Assembly (NCBI RefSeq): GCF_016093545.1
Contig: NZ_JADKYX010000001.1
Span: 248,001-312,000 of the forward strand
Direction of reading: 5' to 3'
Source of the DNA: Massilia rhizosphaerae
GTDB taxonomy: Bacteria; Pseudomonadota; Gammaproteobacteria; Burkholderiales; Burkholderiaceae_D
Length of the DNA: 64,000 nt
This document shows positions 18,848 to 28,612 of this stretch, piece after piece; the first letter of the stretch is position 1, and the number at the start of each line of letters is the position of its first letter. A program made the translations under genes and the position numbers. Below the pieces are notes generated by a model that was not told where the DNA came from, searched no databases, and worked only from the letters and a program-made list of their open reading frames with translations.

Positions 18848-21103
18848 TCAGTCCTGCCTGACGCAATCCACGAAATATCCCAGCTTGCCGTCGATCTCGC
18901 GCTTGACGAGCCCGTGCACGTCCGTCTCGAACCCGGGGAAGCGCTCGTTGAAATCGCGCGCGAAGCGCAGGTAGTCGACGATGGTCTTGTTGAAGCGCTC
19001 GCCCGGAATGAGCAGCGGAATGCCCGGCGGATAAGGCGTCAGCAGGATCGCCGTGATGCGGCCCTCGAGGTCCTCGATCGCCACGCGCTCGATCTCGCGG
19101 TGCGCCATCTTCGCGAACGCGTCCGACGGCTTCATCGCCGGGATCATGTCCGACAAATACATCTCGGTCGTCAGGCGGGCGACGTCGCGCGACTTGTAGA
19201 AGTCGTGGATCTGCTGGCACAGGTCGCGCAGGCCCCACGATTCGTAGCGCGGGTTCGCGGCCGTGAACTCGGGCATGATGCGCCACATCGGCTGGTTGCG
19301 GTCGTAGTCGTCCTTGAACTGCTGCAGGGCGGTGACGAGCGTGTTCCAGCGGCCCTTCGTGATGCCGATCGTGAACATGATGAAGAACGAGTACAGGCCG
19401 CACTTCTCGATGATCACGCCGTGTTCGGCCAGGTACTTGGTGACGATCGACGCCGGGATGCCCGAGTCGCCGAACGAGCCGTCCAGCGACAGGCCCGGGG
19501 TGACGACCGTCGCCTTGATCGGGTCGAGCATGTTGAAGCCTTCGGCCAGCTTGCCGAAGCCGTGCCAGTCGTCCTCGGCGTGGATCATCCAGTCGGCCTG
19601 CGTGCCGATGCCTTCCTCGCTCGTGACTTGCGGACCCCAGACCTTGAACCACCAGTCGGCGCCGTAGTCCTCGTCGACCTTCTGCATCGCGCGGCGGAAG
19701 TCCAGCGCTTCGTAGATCGATTCCTCGACGAGCGCGGTGCCGCCCGGCGCCTCCATCATCGCGGCGGCGACGTCGCACGAGGCGATGATCGAATACTGCG
19801 GCGACGTCGACGTGTGCATCAGGTAGGCTTCGTTGAACGCGTCCTGGTCGAGGGCGACGGTCTCGGATTCGCGCACGAGCACCTGCGACGCCTGCGACAG
19901 GCCGGCGAGCAGCTTGTGCGTGGACTGCGTCGAGAAGATCATCGACTGCTTGGCGCGCGGGCGGTCGCGGCCGATCGCGTGCATGTTGCGGTAGAAGTCG
20001 TGGAACGTGGCGTGCGGCAGCCAGGCTTCGTCGAAGTGCAGCGTGTCGATCTCGCCGTCCAGCAGTTCGCGCAGGGTCTCCACGTTGTACACGACGCCGT
20101 CGTACGTGGACTGCGTGAGCGTGAGGATGCGCGGCTTCTTGTTCTTGGCCTCGCGCGCGAACGGGTTCGCCTCGATCTTCTTGCGGATCGACTCCGGCGA
20201 GAATTCGGCCAGCGGGATCGGGCCGATGATGCCGAGGTTGTTCCGGGTCGGCATCAGGAACACGGGGATCGCGCCGCACATGATGATCGAGTGCAGGATC
20301 GATTTATGGCAGTTGCGGTCGACGACCACGATGTCGCCCGGCGCCACCGTCGAATGCCACACCATCTTGTTCGACGTCGACGTGCCGTTGGTGACGAAGT
20401 AGCAGTGGTCGGCGTTGTAGATGCGGGCGGCGTTGCGTTCCGACTTGGCGACGGGACCCGTGTGGTCCAGCAGCTGGCCCAGTTCCTCGACGGCGTTGCA
20501 GACGTCGGCGCGCAGCATGTTCTCGCCGAAGAACTGGTGGAACATCTGGCCGATCGGCGACTTGAGGAAGGCCACGCCGCCCGAGTGGCCGGGGCAGTGC
20601 CAGGAATAGGAGCCGTCGTTGGCGTAGTGGACCAGGGCGCGGAAGAACGGCGGCGCCAGGCTGTCCAGGTAGGCTTTCGCTTCGCGGATGATGTGGCGCG
20701 CGACGAATTCCGGCGTGTCCTCGAACATGTGGATGAAGCCGTGCAGCTCCTTCAGGATGTCGTTCGGGATGTGGCGGCTCGTGCGGGTCTCGCCGTAGAT
20801 GTAGATCGGGATGTCCGAGTTCTTGTGGCGGATCTCCTGCACGAAGGCGCGCAGGCCGGCCAGTGCGAAGTTGGTTTCCTCGATGGTGCCGCCGCCGAAT
20901 TCCTCGTCGTCGATCGACAGCACGAAGGCCGAGGCGCGCGACTGCTGCTGGGCGAACTGCGACAGGTCGCCGTAGCTGGTCAGCCCCAGCACTTCCATGC
21001 CTTCTTTTTCCATCGCGGCCGCGAGCGCGCGAATGCCGAGACCGGACGTGTTCTCGGAACGGAAATCCTCGTCAATGATGACGATTGGGAAACGAAATTT
21101 CAT
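18848..21103 (-). CDS. Orn/Lys/Arg decarboxylase (probably arginine decarboxylase)
   Basis: 751 aa from ATG 21103 (MKFRFPIVIIDED), the length of the large AdiA/CadA-type enzymes. It has an N-terminal wing domain (1-130), then the PLP core with DRNCHKSILHS, HFDEAWLPHATFH and the PLP-lysine motif STHKLLAGLSQAS, and a C-terminal domain with PYPPGIPLLIPGER. The motif followed by QAS and the segment FNEAYLMHTSTSPQYSI resemble AdiA more than CadA, so arginine is my first guess for the substrate; lysine or ornithine remain possible. The product would be a polyamine precursor (agmatine, with CO2). Monocistronic, with its own terminator. The 200 nt upstream contain an AT-rich stretch around 21220-21240 likely to hold the promoter. 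Confidence 0.9.
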   Translation of the reverse strand: MKFRFPIVIIDEDFRSENTSGLGIRALAAAMEKEGMEVLGLTSYGDLSQFAQQQSRASAFVLSIDDEEFGGGTIEETNFALAGLRAFVQEIRHKNSDIPIYIYGETRTSRHIPNDILKELHGFIHMFEDTPEFVARHIIREAKAYLDSLAPPFFRALVHYANDGSYSWHCPGHSGGVAFLKSPIGQMFHQFFGENMLRADVCNAVEELGQLLDHTGPVAKSERNAARIYNADHCYFVTNGTSTSNKMVWHSTVAPGDIVVVDRNCHKSILHSIIMCGAIPVFLMPTRNNLGIIGPIPLAEFSPESIRKKIEANPFAREAKNKKPRILTLTQSTYDGVVYNVETLRELLDGEIDTLHFDEAWLPHATFHDFYRNMHAIGRDRPRAKQSMIFSTQSTHKLLAGLSQASQVLVRESETVALDQDAFNEAYLMHTSTSPQYSIIASCDVAAAMMEAPGGTALVEESIYEALDFRRAMQKVDEDYGADWWFKVWGPQVTSEEGIGTQADWMIHAEDDWHGFGKLAEGFNMLDPIKATVVTPGLSLDGSFGDSGIPASIVTKYLAEHGVIIEKCGLYSFFIMFTIGITKGRWNTLVTALQQFKDDYDRNQPMWRIMPEFTAANPRYESWGLRDLCQQIHDFYKSRDVARLTTEMYLSDMIPAMKPSDAFAKMAHREIERVAIEDLEGRITAILLTPYPPGIPLLIPGERFNKTIVDYLRFARDFNERFPGFETDVHGLVKREIDGKLGYFVDCVRQD

Positions 21104-21302
21104 GGACAGCTCCAAAGCGAAGCGCCGTGCGCGCCGCCTTCCTGGAAGTGGAGGGCGGCCGGGCACGGCACCGGAAAAATGAAGAAGCGGATTTTCGCAG
21201 AAATTGCGTGGTCCCGTGCAAAAATTTTTATTAGGTTAGCTACACGGGCGAGATTGTGGCGCACTCTTGTTTAAGCGCGGTGACATGGCCGCCGCGCGGC
21301 CG

Positions 21303-21905
21303 TCAATGCGAACCCATCATGGCACCCAGCGGATCGACGTGCAGCCCCGCGAACGCCCCCAGCGCGAAGCCGATGACCGCGACGACATAGGTGACCGACA
21401 GCAGCCAGCGCCGGCGCGTCAGCAGCGTGATGGCCGCCAGCGAGATGGCGATCTGCTCGGCCGTCGTCGCCAGCGCCCACTGGTGGTGGGTGTGCAGCGC
21501 GTGTTCCGATTTCTCGTTCCACTCGTCGGACTGCTTGTCGAGCTTTTCCGCTTCATTGCGGTTGGCGGCCTTGTCAAGATCGTAGCGGGCCGCCAGGGCC
21601 TTGAAGCGCTCCCGGTCCGCTCCCGGCAGCGAGGCCGCCATGTCGGCGATGTTCTGCTTGATCGACTTGGCCTGGTAGTAGTTCCACGCGTCGGCGGCGG
21701 CCGTCTTGGCGATGGCCGCGTTATTCTTGAACAGCGCCGCGTCGTTCTGCGTGTCGCCGCCCAGGTAGCCGAACAGCGCGCCGGCCGTGGCCAGGATGGC
21801 CGTCATGACCGCGATGTTGTTGGAAAAGCTGTCGCCGCCGTGCTGGGCGGCGTGTTCGACCGCGTGGTCGTGCGGTCCATGTACATGAAAGCCGTGTCCG
21901 GACAT
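21303..21905 (-). CDS. DUF4337 membrane protein
   Basis: 200 aa. A His-rich N-terminus (HGFHVHGPHDHAVEH) precedes one hydrophobic segment (NNIAVMTAILATAGALFGYLGG). A long helical, charged middle part follows (FKNNAAIAKTAAADAWNYYQAKSIKQN), then two helices near the C-terminus (AEQIAISLAAITLLTRR, LLSVTYVVAVIGFALGAF). This is the pattern of the DUF4337 family, whose role is unknown. It starts 4 nt after the folA stop, so it is the last gene of the thyA-folA operon. Confidence 0.8.
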   Translation of the reverse strand: MSGHGFHVHGPHDHAVEHAAQHGGDSFSNNIAVMTAILATAGALFGYLGGDTQNDAALFKNNAAIAKTAAADAWNYYQAKSIKQNIADMAASLPGADRERFKALAARYDLDKAANRNEAEKLDKQSDEWNEKSEHALHTHHQWALATTAEQIAISLAAITLLTRRRWLLSVTYVVAVIGFALGAFAGLHVDPLGAMMGSH

Positions 21906-21909
21906 GGTT

Positions 21910-22398
21910 TTACTCGACTTTGTCGTAGGTGACGATGGCGTAATCGACGTCCGCCGTCGGGGAATGCAGGGGTTCGCTCGACACGGCCGCCCAGCGCGCG
22001 CCGTCGATCTCGGGGAAGAACGTGTCGCAGCGATAGGCCTTGTCGATGTGCGTGACGATCAGGCGGTTGGCCACGTGCATGGCCTCGGCGAAGATCTGGG
22101 CGCCGCCGATGATGCTGGCGGAATCCATGCCGACGAGGGCGACGGCTTCCTCCAGCGAGCCCGCCGTCTCGACGCCGTCGTGGCGCCAGTCGCGGTTGCG
22201 CGTGACGACGATGTTGCGGCGGCCGGGCAGCGGCCGGCCGATGGATTCGAACGTCTTGCGGCCCATGACGATCGGATGGCCGAGCGTCACGCGCTTGAAG
22301 TGCGCGAGGTCTTCCGGCAGGTGCCAGGGCAGCTTGTTGTCGACGCCGATGCCGCGGTTGGCATCCATGGCGACGACGATGGACAGGTGCTTCGCCAT
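21910..22398 (-). CDS. folA: Dihydrofolate reductase
   Basis: 162 aa, the normal size. Reduces dihydrofolate to tetrahydrofolate with NADPH, regenerating the cofactor consumed by ThyA. The N-terminus has LSIVVAMDANRGIGVDNKLPWHLPEDLAHFK, with the conserved acid in the W-H-L-P-E-D segment. GHPIVMGRKTFESIGRPLPGR carries the NADPH site, and GGAQIFAEAM and DTFFPEID complete the fold. AAGGAG lies just before the ATG. It follows the thyA stop by 10 nt, the classical thyA-folA arrangement. Confidence 0.97.
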   Translation of the reverse strand: MAKHLSIVVAMDANRGIGVDNKLPWHLPEDLAHFKRVTLGHPIVMGRKTFESIGRPLPGRRNIVVTRNRDWRHDGVETAGSLEEAVALVGMDSASIIGGAQIFAEAMHVANRLIVTHIDKAYRCDTFFPEIDGARWAAVSSEPLHSPTADVDYAIVTYDKVE

Positions 22399-22408
22399 GC
22401 GCTTCTCC

Positions 22409-23203
22409 TTACACCGCGACCGGCGCCTTGATGGCCGGGTGCGGATCGTAGCCGGCGATCTCGAAATCGTCGAACTTGTAGTCGAACAGGGACTCTGGCT
22501 TGCGCCGGATGACCAGTTGCGGTAGCGGGCGTTCCGGGCGCGACAGCTGGAGTTCGACCTGCTCCATGTGGTTCGCGTACAGGTGGCAGTCGCCGCCGGT
22601 CCAGACGAAGTCGCCGACGTCCAGGCCGGCCTGCTGGGCCATCATGTGCGTGAGCAGCGCGTACGACGCGATGTTGAACGGGACGCCGAGGAAGATGTCC
22701 GCGCTGCGCTGGTACAGCTGGCACGACAGCTTGCCGTCCGCGACGTAGAACTGGAACAGCGCGTGGCAGGGCGGCAGCTTCATCTTCGGGATGTCCGCCA
22801 CATTCCACGCGGAGACGATCATGCGGCGCGAGTCCGGATTGTGCTTGATCTGGTCCAGCACCTGCGCGATCTGGTCGATGTGCTCGCCCGACGGCGTGGG
22901 CCAGCTGCGCCACTGGTAGCCGTAGATGGGACCGAGCTCGCCGTCGGCATCCGCCCACTCGTCCCAGATCGAGACGCCGTTGTCCTTGAGGTACGCGATG
23001 TTGGTGGAGCCGGCCAGGAACCAGATCAGCTCATGGATGATCGACTTCAGGTGCAGCTTCTTCGTCGTCACCAGCGGGAATCCTTCCCGCAGATCGAAGC
23101 GCATCTGGTGGCCGAACACGGAGCGGGTGCCGGTGCCGGTGCGGTCGGTTTTGACCGTGCCATGGTCCAGCACATGGCGCATCAGGTCGAGGTATTGACG
23201 CAT
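22409..23203 (-). CDS. thyA: Thymidylate synthase
   Basis: 264 aa when started at ATG 23203 ([10 protein letters not shown]), exactly the length of the E. coli enzyme; an in-frame ATG at 23218 would add five residues. Methylates dUMP to dTMP using methylene-tetrahydrofolate. The motifs include [19 protein letters not shown], the catalytic cysteine in [32 protein letters not shown] and the C-terminal IKAPVAV. First gene of the thyA-folA-DUF4337 operon. Its promoter should lie in 23204-23287. Confidence 0.97.
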   Translation of the reverse strand: MRQYLDLMRHVLDHGTVKTDRTGTGTRSVFGHQMRFDLREGFPLVTTKKLHLKSIIHELIWFLAGSTNIAYLKDNGVSIWDEWADADGELGPIYGYQWRSWPTPSGEHIDQIAQVLDQIKHNPDSRRMIVSAWNVADIPKMKLPPCHALFQFYVADGKLSCQLYQRSADIFLGVPFNIASYALLTHMMAQQAGLDVGDFVWTGGDCHLYANHMEQVELQLSRPERPLPQLVIRRKPESLFDYKFDDFEIAGYDPHPAIKAPVAV

Positions 23204-23287
23204 CGGGATGGCTCGCAATGAAAGATTGAAAACCCGCGCATTTTAACCGATGCGGCACGGGCCCGCGTTGCGATCGCATTGGGATGT

Positions 23288-24379
23288 TTACGCCGCGCGT
23301 TCCACGGCGTCCGCCAGCAGCGCGACGGCCTCGCGCACGCGTCCGTCCGGCGCGTCCAGCAGGTTGTCGCCCACGTAGATCTCGAAGAACGAGGTGTCCG
23401 GCAGCATGCCGTGGCTCGCGCGGTTGAACGGCCAGACGCCGTGGTCGCGCGCCAGTTCGCGGCGGATGTCCAGCGCGCGGTCGCGGCCCACCGGCAGGTG
23501 CACGTGCAGCATGTTGGCCTGGGGCTGCGCCGGATTCACGCGCAGGGACGGATGGTCGCGCAGGACGTCGTACAGGAACCGGGTCCGTTCGAAGCAGGCG
23601 GGCATGGCGGCGAGCCGCTGCTCGAACTGCATCGCGGCCGCGACCACGTAGGGCGAGCGGTGGATCACGTTGCCGCCCTGGCGCTTGAACCATTCGGACG
23701 CCTGCGCGACGAACGCGCGGCTGCCGGCCAGCATCGCGCCGCCGAGGCCTCCGATGCCCTTGTACAGCGACGTGTAGACGGTGTCGAAACCGGCCGCGAT
23801 CTCGGCCACCGGGCGGCCGTAGCCCGCCGCCGCTTCCCACAGGCGCGCGCCGTCCATGTGGAGGTGGATGCCGTGGGCGCGGCAGTGCGCCTTGATCGCC
23901 TGCAGGTCGTCCCAGCGGGGCAGCTGGCCGCCGATCTCGCGCATGGGTATCTCCAACGCGACGGCGGACAGGCGGTCCGGGATGTTCGTAATGTCGGCCG
24001 CGGCCCACGGACGATACGGATCGCCGACGCGCAGGGCGTCGAAATGCCCCAGCAACTGGTAGTTGGACCGTTCGTGGACGAAGATGTGCGCGGTCGGATG
24101 CAGCGCCACCGGGGCGCGGCCGCGGGCGTCGGCCGCGAGGCGCAAGGTGGTCACCTGGGCCAGGGTGCCGCTGATGCAGAACACGGCCGCCTCGAAGCCG
24201 AGCAGCTCGGCCACGCGGCGCTCGAAGCCGTGGATCAGGGCGCCGTCGCCGTAGGTGTCGTGGGCGATGCCGTTGGCGTCGCACCAGGCGGCCATCGCGG
24301 CGAACATCTCCGCCGGGGGGCGGGCGCGGTGGCCGGGGAAGATCGTGGTGCAGCGCGCGAGCAGTTCGGTGTCGGTCAA
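23288..24379 (-). CDS. Threonine aldolase-like PLP enzyme
   Basis: 363 aa from a TTG start at 24379, chosen because CTGGAG lies 7-8 nt upstream; an ATG further out would add 30 residues of unlikely composition. Beta-eliminating lyase family: HDTYGDGALIHGFERRVAELLG at the N-terminus, CISGTLAQVTTLRLAA, LHMDGARLWEAA for the PLP-binding Asp, and YTSLYKGIGGLGGAML for the PLP lysine. Low-specificity threonine aldolases split threonine into glycine and acetaldehyde. Aromatic-amino-acid lyases are the main alternative, but the length and LHMDGARLWEA favour the aldolase side. Monocistronic; a REP-like element lies upstream. Confidence 0.8.
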   Translation of the reverse strand: MTDTELLARCTTIFPGHRARPPAEMFAAMAAWCDANGIAHDTYGDGALIHGFERRVAELLGFEAAVFCISGTLAQVTTLRLAADARGRAPVALHPTAHIFVHERSNYQLLGHFDALRVGDPYRPWAAADITNIPDRLSAVALEIPMREIGGQLPRWDDLQAIKAHCRAHGIHLHMDGARLWEAAAGYGRPVAEIAAGFDTVYTSLYKGIGGLGGAMLAGSRAFVAQASEWFKRQGGNVIHRSPYVVAAAMQFEQRLAAMPACFERTRFLYDVLRDHPSLRVNPAQPQANMLHVHLPVGRDRALDIRRELARDHGVWPFNRASHGMLPDTSFFEIYVGDNLLDAPDGRVREAVALLADAVERAA

Positions 24380-24472
24380 TCGGGGCTCCAGGGTAGCGGA
24401 CCGCGCTACTCTACACCCAAGCGGACGGACGGGAAAGGGCGGACTTCGAACGCTGCCGCGGCGCCGCATGCA

Positions 24473-24500
24473 TGGCGGGCTCGGGGTGCCCGCCCTACGG
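24473..24500. repeat. REP-like palindrome, single copy
   Basis: GGCGGGC / GCCCGCC stem (24474-24480 and 24488-24494) with loop TCGGGGT, followed by CTACGG. The same design, GG(T/C)GGGC-loop-GCCC(A/G)CC-CTACGG, occurs twice at 39521-39585. It lies between the aldolase start and the chemoreceptor end. Confidence 0.7.
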
Positions 24501-24516
24501 CGTGTGGCTCTCGTGA

Positions 24517-26544
24517 TTAATATTGCGCGAGCGCCGGGCGCGCCGCGGACGCCAGCGTGGGCGCGTCCGACTGGTCCAGCTTGAACAGGCGCACGGCGCG
24601 CGCCAGTTCGTCGGCCTGCTCTTGCATGGCCTGGGCGGCGGCGCTGGCTTCCTCGACGAGGGCAGCGTTCTGCTGCGTCACCTGGTCCATTTCGCCGATC
24701 GAGCGGTTGACGTGCTCGATGCCGCTGCTCTGCGTCGCGTTCGCCGAGCTGAGGCGCGCCATGATGGTCGTCACCTTCTCGGCGCTGGCCAGCACTTCAT
24801 TCATCGTGACGCCCGCTTCCTGCACGACGCGGCTGCCGGCGTCCACTTCGGCCGTCGAGGCGACGATCAGGCCCTTGATCTCCTTGGCGGCCGCCGCGCT
24901 GCGCTGCGCGAGGTTGCGCACTTCGGTGGCCACGACGGCGAAGCCGCGGCCCTGTTCGCCGGCACGGGCCGCTTCCACGGCCGCGTTCAGCGCCAGGATA
25001 TTGGTCTGGAACGCGATGCCGTCGATGACGCCGATGATGTCGCCGATCTTGCCGGACGAGGCCTTGATCGTGTCCATCGTGGCGATCACCTCGCGCACCA
25101 TGCGTCCGCCTTCCTGCGCCACCATCGACGTGTTCACCGCGAGCTGATTCGCTTCGTGGGTATCGCCCGCGTTGCGGCGCACGGTCTCCGTCAGATCCTG
25201 CATCGAGTTCGCCGTGGATGCCAGGTTGGCCGCCTGCTGCTCGGTGCGCGAGCACAGGTCGAGATTGCCGCTGGAGATCTCGCCGGACGCGTTGGCGATC
25301 TGCTCGGCGCCGCGGCGCACTTGGCCCACGACGGTCGACAGGCTGCCGCTGATATTGTTCATGGCTTCCGCCAGCAGGCCGATCTCGTCGCTGCGGTCGA
25401 CGTCCATGCGCACGGTGAGGTCGCCCTCGGCGATGCGGACGGCGGCGTCGCGCGCCCGAACGAGGGGCCGGGTGACGGTGCGTTTCATGACGGCGTGCAG
25501 GATCGCCGCGAAGATCGCCAGCCCGACGAGGCCGATGGCGATGTAGCGGTTGCGCAGGCTCGACGCTTCCTTGGTGATCTCGTCCTCGTAGGTGCCGCCG
25601 GCGATCAGCCAGTTCCAGTCCCTGAACGTCGTGTACGCGGCGACCTTCATGCGCGGCGCCGTTTCGCCGGCTTCCGCGTTCATCCACGGATAGGCCATCA
25701 GGCCGTGTCCCGTCGCGAGCATCTCCTTGATGAATTCGCGGCCGCTGGCGTCGCGGCTGCCCAGGATGTTCTTGCCTTCCTTGGCGGGGTGGATGATCAG
25801 GTTGCCGTAGGACTTGCCGGGCGTCGTATCCAGCACGTAGTAATAACCCGTGTCGCCCACCTTCATTTTCCTGATGCGCTCGCGCAGGGTGGAGAGGTCG
25901 GACTCGACGTCGAGGCCGATGTACAGGATGCCGATGACCTTGCCGGCGGCGTCGCGGATCGGTTCGTAGTCGGTCATAAATTTTTTGCCGAACAGCGTGA
26001 CCATGCCGACGAATGGCTTGCCGGCGCGGATGGCCGCATAGGCCGGGCTGGCGTGGTCGAGGATCGTGCCCACGGCGCGCGAGCCGTCCTCTTTTTTCAC
26101 GGACGTGCTGACGCGGACGAAGTCGTCGCCGCTGGCGGCGAAGATCGTCGCGTTGCCGCCCGTCTCGTGCGTGAACAGGTCGGGCAGGGTGAAGTCGAGG
26201 TTCAGCGGCTTGCCGGCGAGCTTCAGCGTCGGCACCTGCTTGTCGGCCACCGTGACCAGCGCGTCCGTGTCCAGCGTGAACTCGCCGACGAACTGCGAGG
26301 CGAAGATGCGGCCGTAGCTCACGGCCTGGTGCTTCACGGCGTTGTCGAAGATCTCGACGGCGTTGACGACGCTCTGCAGTTCGGATTCGACGTGGGCGAT
26401 GGCGCGCGCATGCAGCATCGAGGTGGTCGTCCAGGTGATGGTGACGACGAGGCCGGCGAGGATGGCGCTGACGAGGGCAAACGAGAACGCCGTGATCTTG
26501 GATCCGACGGTCCAGTTGGCGACATTGAACGATTTTTTGTTCAT
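24517..26544 (-). CDS. Methyl-accepting chemotaxis protein with Cache sensor
   Basis: 675 aa. A first membrane helix (about 18-38) is followed by a large periplasmic sensor of about 290 residues built like a Cache3/Cache2 fusion ([20 protein letters not shown] and DTGYYYVLD...[13 protein letters not shown]). The second helix is at about 334-353. A HAMP domain (354-408) and the signalling hairpin follow, whose tip contains [20 protein letters not shown]. It senses a small ligand outside the inner membrane and controls CheA. The sensor subtype is typical of organic-acid or amino-acid receptors, but no ligand can be named. The C-terminus (ALAQY) is not the NWETF pentapeptide. Single gene, with about 150 nt to the upstream ABC gene. 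Confidence 0.93.
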   Translation of the reverse strand: MNKKSFNVANWTVGSKITAFSFALVSAILAGLVVTITWTTTSMLHARAIAHVESELQSVVNAVEIFDNAVKHQAVSYGRIFASQFVGEFTLDTDALVTVADKQVPTLKLAGKPLNLDFTLPDLFTHETGGNATIFAASGDDFVRVSTSVKKEDGSRAVGTILDHASPAYAAIRAGKPFVGMVTLFGKKFMTDYEPIRDAAGKVIGILYIGLDVESDLSTLRERIRKMKVGDTGYYYVLDTTPGKSYGNLIIHPAKEGKNILGSRDASGREFIKEMLATGHGLMAYPWMNAEAGETAPRMKVAAYTTFRDWNWLIAGGTYEDEITKEASSLRNRYIAIGLVGLAIFAAILHAVMKRTVTRPLVRARDAAVRIAEGDLTVRMDVDRSDEIGLLAEAMNNISGSLSTVVGQVRRGAEQIANASGEISSGNLDLCSRTEQQAANLASTANSMQDLTETVRRNAGDTHEANQLAVNTSMVAQEGGRMVREVIATMDTIKASSGKIGDIIGVIDGIAFQTNILALNAAVEAARAGEQGRGFAVVATEVRNLAQRSAAAAKEIKGLIVASTAEVDAGSRVVQEAGVTMNEVLASAEKVTTIMARLSSANATQSSGIEHVNRSIGEMDQVTQQNAALVEEASAAAQAMQEQADELARAVRLFKLDQSDAPTLASAARPALAQY

Positions 26545-26699
26545 GGCGAATGTGAGGAGGCTGACGTTGGCCTATGTTACGTCAGCTATCCGCTAGGAAA
26601 CAAAAAGAGCGCGCGTTTTCGACGTCCTCAAGCAACAAAATCTTGCCAGGATGGCACGAACTGCCGTGAAATCGCTTTCAATGTTGCCGACCCGCTAAC

Positions 26700-28577
26700 T
26701 CAGTGTTCGACCTGGACGTTGTGAAACTGCAAAGCCGCCAGGTTCGCATAGATGCCGCCGAGTGCCACCAGCGACGCATGCGTGCCCGTCTCGACGATGC
26801 GGCCGTCTTCCATCACGATGATGCGGTCGGCCCGCTGCACGGTGGCCAGGCGGTGCGCGATGATGAGGGTCGTGCGGCCCACCATCGCCGCTTCGAGTGC
26901 GCGCTGCACGAGGCGTTCCGACTCGGCGTCGAGGGCGCTCGTCGCTTCGTCCAGCAGCAGCAGCGGCGGGTTCTTGAGCAGCGCCCGCGCGATCGCGATG
27001 CGCTGGCGCTGGCCGCCGGACAGCCGCACGCCGCGCTCGCCCAGGTAGGACTGGTAGCCTTCCGGCAGGCGTTCGATGAATTCGTGGGCCGCGGCCAGCT
27101 TCGCGGCGGCGATCACTTCCTCGTCCGTCGCGTCGGCACGGCCGTAGCGGATGTTTTCCAGCGCGTTGGCGGAGAAGATCACCGTATCCTGCGGGACGAT
27201 GCCGATGGCGTCGCGCAGCACGTGCAGGTCGAGGTCGCGGATGTCGACGCCGTCGAGGCGGATCGCGCCCGACTGCGGGTCGTAGAAGCGCAGCAGGAGC
27301 TGGAACAGCGTCGTCTTGCCGGCGCCGGACGGGCCGACGACGGCGACCGTCTCGCCGGGCTTCACGTCGAGGTTCACGTGGTCCAGCGCGGCCGTCTCGG
27401 GCCGCGACGGGTACGAGAACTGCACCTGCGCGAGGTTCAGGGCGGCGCCGCCGGCCGCGCGCGCGGGCAGCGGCGTCGGGTGCGCGGGGTTGCGGATGTC
27501 GGAGCGCACCGCCAGCAGTTCCAGCAGGCGTTCGGTGGCGCCGGCCGCGCGCTGGGCGTCGCCCATCACCTCGGACAACGCGCCGAGCGCGCCGGAGACG
27601 AGGGACGCGTACAGGATGAACTGTCCGAGGTCGCCGCCCGTCATGGTCCCCTGCAGCACGGCGTGCGCGCCCAGCCACAGCACGAACACGATGGCGCCGA
27701 AGACGAGGGCGATCGCGACCAAGGTCAGCATGGCGCGCGCGCGGATGCGCCGCATCGCCGTGGCGAACGCGCCTTCGACCGAGGCGCCGAAGCGCCGCGC
27801 CTCGATCTTTTCGTGGGTGAACGCCTGCACGGTCGGCATGGCGTTGAGGATCTCGCCGGCCATCGCCGACGCGTCCGCGATGCGGTCCTGCGAGTCGCGC
27901 GACAGCTTGCGCACGCGCCGGCCGAACAGGACGATCGGCACGACGACGAGCACCAAGAGGCCGAGGATGATCGAGGTGAGCTTCGCGCTCGTCACGAACA
28001 GCATGGCCAGGCCGCCGACGAACAGCAGCGTGTTGCGCAGCGCGAGCGAGATGCTGGTGCCGACGACGGTCTGGATGAGGGTCGTGTCCGTCGTCAGGCG
28101 CGACAGCACTTCGCCCGTGCGCGTGGTCTCGAAGAATTCCGGGCTCTGTTCGACGACGTGGCGGTAGACGGCGCTGCGGATGTCGGCCGTCACGCGCTCG
28201 CCCAGCCACGACACCATGTAATACCGCGCGGCCGTCGCGACCGCGAGCACGGACGCGACGCCGAACAGCGCGAGGAACGTGGCGTTGACGTTGGCCGCGC
28301 TCGCGCCGCCGCCCCCGCGGCCGGCGCCGGCGGCGCCGAAGCCGTGGTCGATCATCTGCTTGAAGGCGGCCGGGATCGCGAGCGTGGCGCCGGCCGCGAC
28401 GAGCAGCGCGATGCCGGCGAGCAGGAACTGGCGGCGGTATGGGCGCAGGAAGGGCAGCAGGCCTTTCAGGGCGGCGAGGGCGCTTCTGCGCGCGGCGGGC
28501 GTGGGGGTCTCGGTGGCGGTACCGTTGCTCATGTCGTTGTGCGTCGTTCGTGGAGGTGCGGATGCTTGCGTGTTCAT
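26700..28577 (-). CDS. ABC exporter, MsbA-like half transporter
   Basis: 625 aa, with six membrane helices fused to an ATPase domain. The membrane part has FLLAGIALLVAAGATLAIP and ESPEFFETTRTGEVLSRLTTD, typical of type IV (B-family) exporters. The ATPase has Walker A GPSGAGKTT, the signature LSGGQRQRIAIARALL and Walker B LLLLDEATSALD, plus the switch histidine in IAHRL. Lipid or drug export is the usual role; the substrate is unknown. ATG 28577 sits in the last unit of an 8-bp tandem repeat, and a second ATG at 28532 (MSNGT) is possible. It is separated from the upstream AttH-like gene by 20 nt, so they may form one transcript. Confidence 0.9.
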   Translation of the reverse strand: MNTQASAPPRTTHNDMSNGTATETPTPAARRSALAALKGLLPFLRPYRRQFLLAGIALLVAAGATLAIPAAFKQMIDHGFGAAGAGRGGGGASAANVNATFLALFGVASVLAVATAARYYMVSWLGERVTADIRSAVYRHVVEQSPEFFETTRTGEVLSRLTTDTTLIQTVVGTSISLALRNTLLFVGGLAMLFVTSAKLTSIILGLLVLVVVPIVLFGRRVRKLSRDSQDRIADASAMAGEILNAMPTVQAFTHEKIEARRFGASVEGAFATAMRRIRARAMLTLVAIALVFGAIVFVLWLGAHAVLQGTMTGGDLGQFILYASLVSGALGALSEVMGDAQRAAGATERLLELLAVRSDIRNPAHPTPLPARAAGGAALNLAQVQFSYPSRPETAALDHVNLDVKPGETVAVVGPSGAGKTTLFQLLLRFYDPQSGAIRLDGVDIRDLDLHVLRDAIGIVPQDTVIFSANALENIRYGRADATDEEVIAAAKLAAAHEFIERLPEGYQSYLGERGVRLSGGQRQRIAIARALLKNPPLLLLDEATSALDAESERLVQRALEAAMVGRTTLIIAHRLATVQRADRIIVMEDGRIVETGTHASLVALGGIYANLAALQFHNVQVEH

Positions 28578-28612
28578 GGCTTCATAGCTTCATAGCTTCA
28601 TAGCTTCATGGC
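28573..28612. repeat. 8-bp tandem repeat (TTCATRGC)5 at a gene junction
   Basis: Five head-to-tail 8-base units: TTCATGGC, three TTCATAGC, TTCATGGC. On the - strand each unit carries an ATG. The first four read ATG-AAG-CTA-TGA (Met-Lys-Leu-stop), the first of these being the end of the AttH-like gene. The ATG of the last unit starts the ABC exporter. Confidence 0.95.

Noticed and set aside
24523..26724. A 733-codon + strand frame opposite the chemoreceptor
   Set aside because: Low-complexity His/Asp/Arg/Ala composition, typical of antisense shadow frames. The - strand frame has full Cache-HAMP-MCP architecture.
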